From Actinomucor elegans (Eukaryota > Mucoromycota > Mucoromycetes > Mucorales > Mucoraceae): a stretch of 64,000 nt of DNA. Shown one piece after another: positions 62,522 to 64,000 of this stretch. Below the pieces are notes generated by a model that was not told the DNA's origin, did not search any database, and worked only from the letters and a program-made list of their open reading frames with translations. The position numbers and the translations under genes were made by a program. Numbering within the stretch: the stretch's first letter is position 1; each line of letters starts with the position of its first letter. The stretch is from contig JAMSLZ010000009.1 in the NCBI GenBank assembly GCA_026027325.1, positions 310,001 to 374,000 of the forward strand, in the 5' to 3' direction.

Positions 62522-62553
62522 TCACTTTATTTCACTTTTTTTTTCCCATAGTG
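62522..62553 (-). repeat. Right terminal inverted repeat
   Basis: Ends TTTTTCCCATAGTG, the inverse of the left end, followed by TAT (62554-62556). Confidence 0.88.
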
Positions 62554-62556
62554 TAT

Positions 62557-63081
62557 GGCAGTAGCTTGAGGTTTGCCTTTAACTATTTTATTGCAAGTCT
62601 AATATAATACAAACACTATTACAAGTATAAAATCTTTTAACAAATTTTGCTGAAAATAAAATTCCGTATTAGATTACATTGATAAAAGACATTTGTTTAT
62701 GTAAGAAATGGAAGATATTTTAAGTTATACCATAGTCTTGAGGACCTTTAGATTGTTAGTCTAAAAGCTATGTTTTTTGTCATAAAAAGGGACGGAAATA
62801 AGTAGCTTAGAAAAATTATGCATGCAAAGAACACTTTAATACCAAAAACTATGCTTTAGAAATGAGATTATGACAGCTAAAAGACATGCCCAGATTTTTT
62901 TTTTTTTTAAAAAAAAGAATAATACTTAGGGCTATACCTTACAAAAAAAGAAAAGCCCTCAGGCATTATGGAAAGTACCTTATATTTGAAACGGCGTAAC
63001 AAGCGAACGAAACTTTACTTTTCCCCCTTACCATTTTTCGTTTTAACCTCATCTCGGTTATATCGAAACAGTAATTATACA
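62557..63081. promoter_or_regulatory. Upstream region of VMA6
   Basis: About 0.5 kb of AT-rich DNA between the transposon and VMA6. The frame is open upstream of VMA6 to an ATG at 62968, but this extra N-terminus ('LYLKRRNKRTKLYFS') is not part of the subunit d family. The insertion leaves the VMA6 promoter intact as far as can be seen. Confidence 0.55.
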
Positions 63082-64000
63082 ATGGCTAGTGCACTTGCTT
63101 TTAACGAGAACGATGGTTTCATTGATGGTATCTTGAGAGGCTACTATTCAGGCATTTTAAACTCTACTCAATACCTCAACTTCACTCAATGTGAAACACT
63201 TGAAGGTAATAGTCGACAGTTTGACTTTTTCTTTACAATCGTGATAATTAAACAAAGTCTTTTTTCAATTAGATCTTCGTCTTCAATTGGGTGCAACTGA
63301 CTATGGTTCTCTTTTACAAAATGAACCTTCTCCTATTGCTACGTCTACCATTGCCGAGAAATTAACCCAAAATCTTGTAGAGCAATTTGATTATGTTCGT
63401 AGCAACGCAGTTAAACCTTTATCCAAATTCTTGGACTACATCACGTAAGCTCTTCAGTATGTAGTTGGTTTTGATTTAAAACTAATGTGTGTTTTGAAAG
63501 GTATCAATATATGATTGATAACGTTATCTTGATCATTACGGGTACACTTCATGAACGTGATACTCACGAACTCCTTGAGCGTTGCCATCCTCTCGGTGTA
63601 TTCGATACTATGCCTGCCTTGTGTGTCGCTACTACTGTAGCTGAATTATACAATACAGTTTTGGTAGAAACACCTTTAGGTAAATGGTCCCCTTGTTTGC
63701 TTCGAAAAAGACGCGTCTTTTAATGCTGTTTATTTTACTAGCTCCATACTTTGCCAACTGTCTTAGTGCTCATGATTTGGATGAACTCAATATTGAAATC
63801 ATTCGTAATACGCTTTACAAGGCTTACCTTGAAGATTTCTATCAATTTTGTGAATCTATTGGTGGCCCTACTGCTGAAGTTATGGGTGATATCCTTCGTG
63901 TAAGAAGTATATAGCGCATATATAGAAAGAAATATGCTTACACGTCTCTTTTTTTTGTTTAGTTTGAAGCAGACCGTCGTACTATCAATATTACCATCAA
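63082..64000 (+). CDS. VMA6: V-ATPase subunit d (Vma6), 5' part
   Basis: Exons seen are 63082-63205, 63273-63444, 63501-63679, 63742-63899 and 63963 to beyond the window. About 223 residues are present, roughly two thirds of the family length. The N-terminus '[20 protein letters not shown]' is diagnostic. '[20 protein letters not shown]' and '[20 protein letters not shown]' also match. Subunit d caps the proteolipid ring and couples V1 to V0 in the proton pump of vacuole and Golgi membranes. Confidence 0.95.

Larger units (their letters stand above)
57314..62553 (+). mobile_element. Complete CACTA/EnSpm-type DNA transposon
   Basis: The left end CACTATGGGAAAAA and right end (ending TCCCATAGTG) are inverted repeats that stay similar but imperfect (GTGAA-rich) for about 30 bp. 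The element is flanked by TAT at 57311-57313 and TAT at 62554-62556, the 3-bp duplication expected of CACTA elements. Subterminal DNA is full of AATTCAC/GTGAATT and GTTAAC motifs. It carries two divergent genes: a spliced 201-aa gene of unknown role and a six-exon Tnp2-like transposase. Length is 5,240 bp. Intact ends, intact target duplication and frames without visible breaks suggest a recent, potentially autonomous copy; the mobility itself is inference. Confidence 0.92.

Noticed and set aside
62968..63081. N-terminal extension of VMA6 from the upstream in-frame ATG
   Set aside because: The family starts near the 'FNENDGF' block; the extension is basic/hydrophobic and lies in the presumed 5' leader.

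Overview
The window is AT-rich nuclear DNA of a fungus, most likely an early-diverging mould of the Mucoromycota (Mucorales-like). The evidence is short introns (about 50-80 bp), poly-A/poly-T tracts, two Zn2Cys6 regulators, an AP-1-like bZIP, fungal-type RIB7, AFG2, ISC1 and PCL-type cyclin genes, and a polymerase III tRNA gene. No bacterial, organellar or viral block was seen. Exon models were built by hand from GT-AG junctions. Every multi-exon model closes in frame, which is the main support for the boundaries.

Layout. 1-7.7 kb: end of a leucine-rich F-box-like gene, ISC1 (minus), a long promoter region, a Zn2Cys6 activator and, tail to tail, an AP-1-like bZIP gene with two TTACGTAA palindromes upstream. 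7.7-11.6 kb: gene-poor, with one arm of a ~0.7-kb inverted dispersed repeat. 11.6-19.6 kb: a 16-exon SAC/hSac2 phosphoinositide phosphatase, an alpha/beta hydrolase, VPS29 and RIB7. 21-26.4 kb: a PH-domain gene divergent from RACK1, a PCL-like cyclin and a small acidic protein. 26.4-31.7 kb: repeat-rich, with one tRNA-Gly(UCC). 31.7-38.4 kb: epsin, a CBM21 PP1-targeting subunit and AFG2. 40.7-56 kb: a mitochondrial PPR protein, the SEC7/BIG ARF-GEF (1,821 aa), an ERT1-type Zn2Cys6 regulator, a small coiled-coil protein and TRM61. 57.3-62.6 kb: a complete DNA transposon. 63.1 kb to the end: 5' part of VMA6.

The standout is the 5,240-bp CACTA/EnSpm-type element at 57314-62553. Its ends are CACTATGGGAAAAA inverted repeats, it is flanked by a TAT duplication, and it carries subterminal 39-bp tandem repeats. 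It encodes a 6-exon Tnp2-like transposase of 930 codons with no visible break, and a divergent spliced 201-aa gene that I do not recognise. Part of its interior leader occurs twice more, at 28.1 and 29.4 kb, on either side of the tRNA gene.

Functional themes among the host genes are phosphoinositide and membrane traffic (SAC phosphatase, VPS29, epsin, SEC7, V-ATPase subunit d, PH protein, ISC1) and translation or ribosome biogenesis (RACK1, AFG2, TRM61, tRNA-Gly). They are not organised as a metabolic cluster. Several gene pairs converge with almost no space between stop codons.
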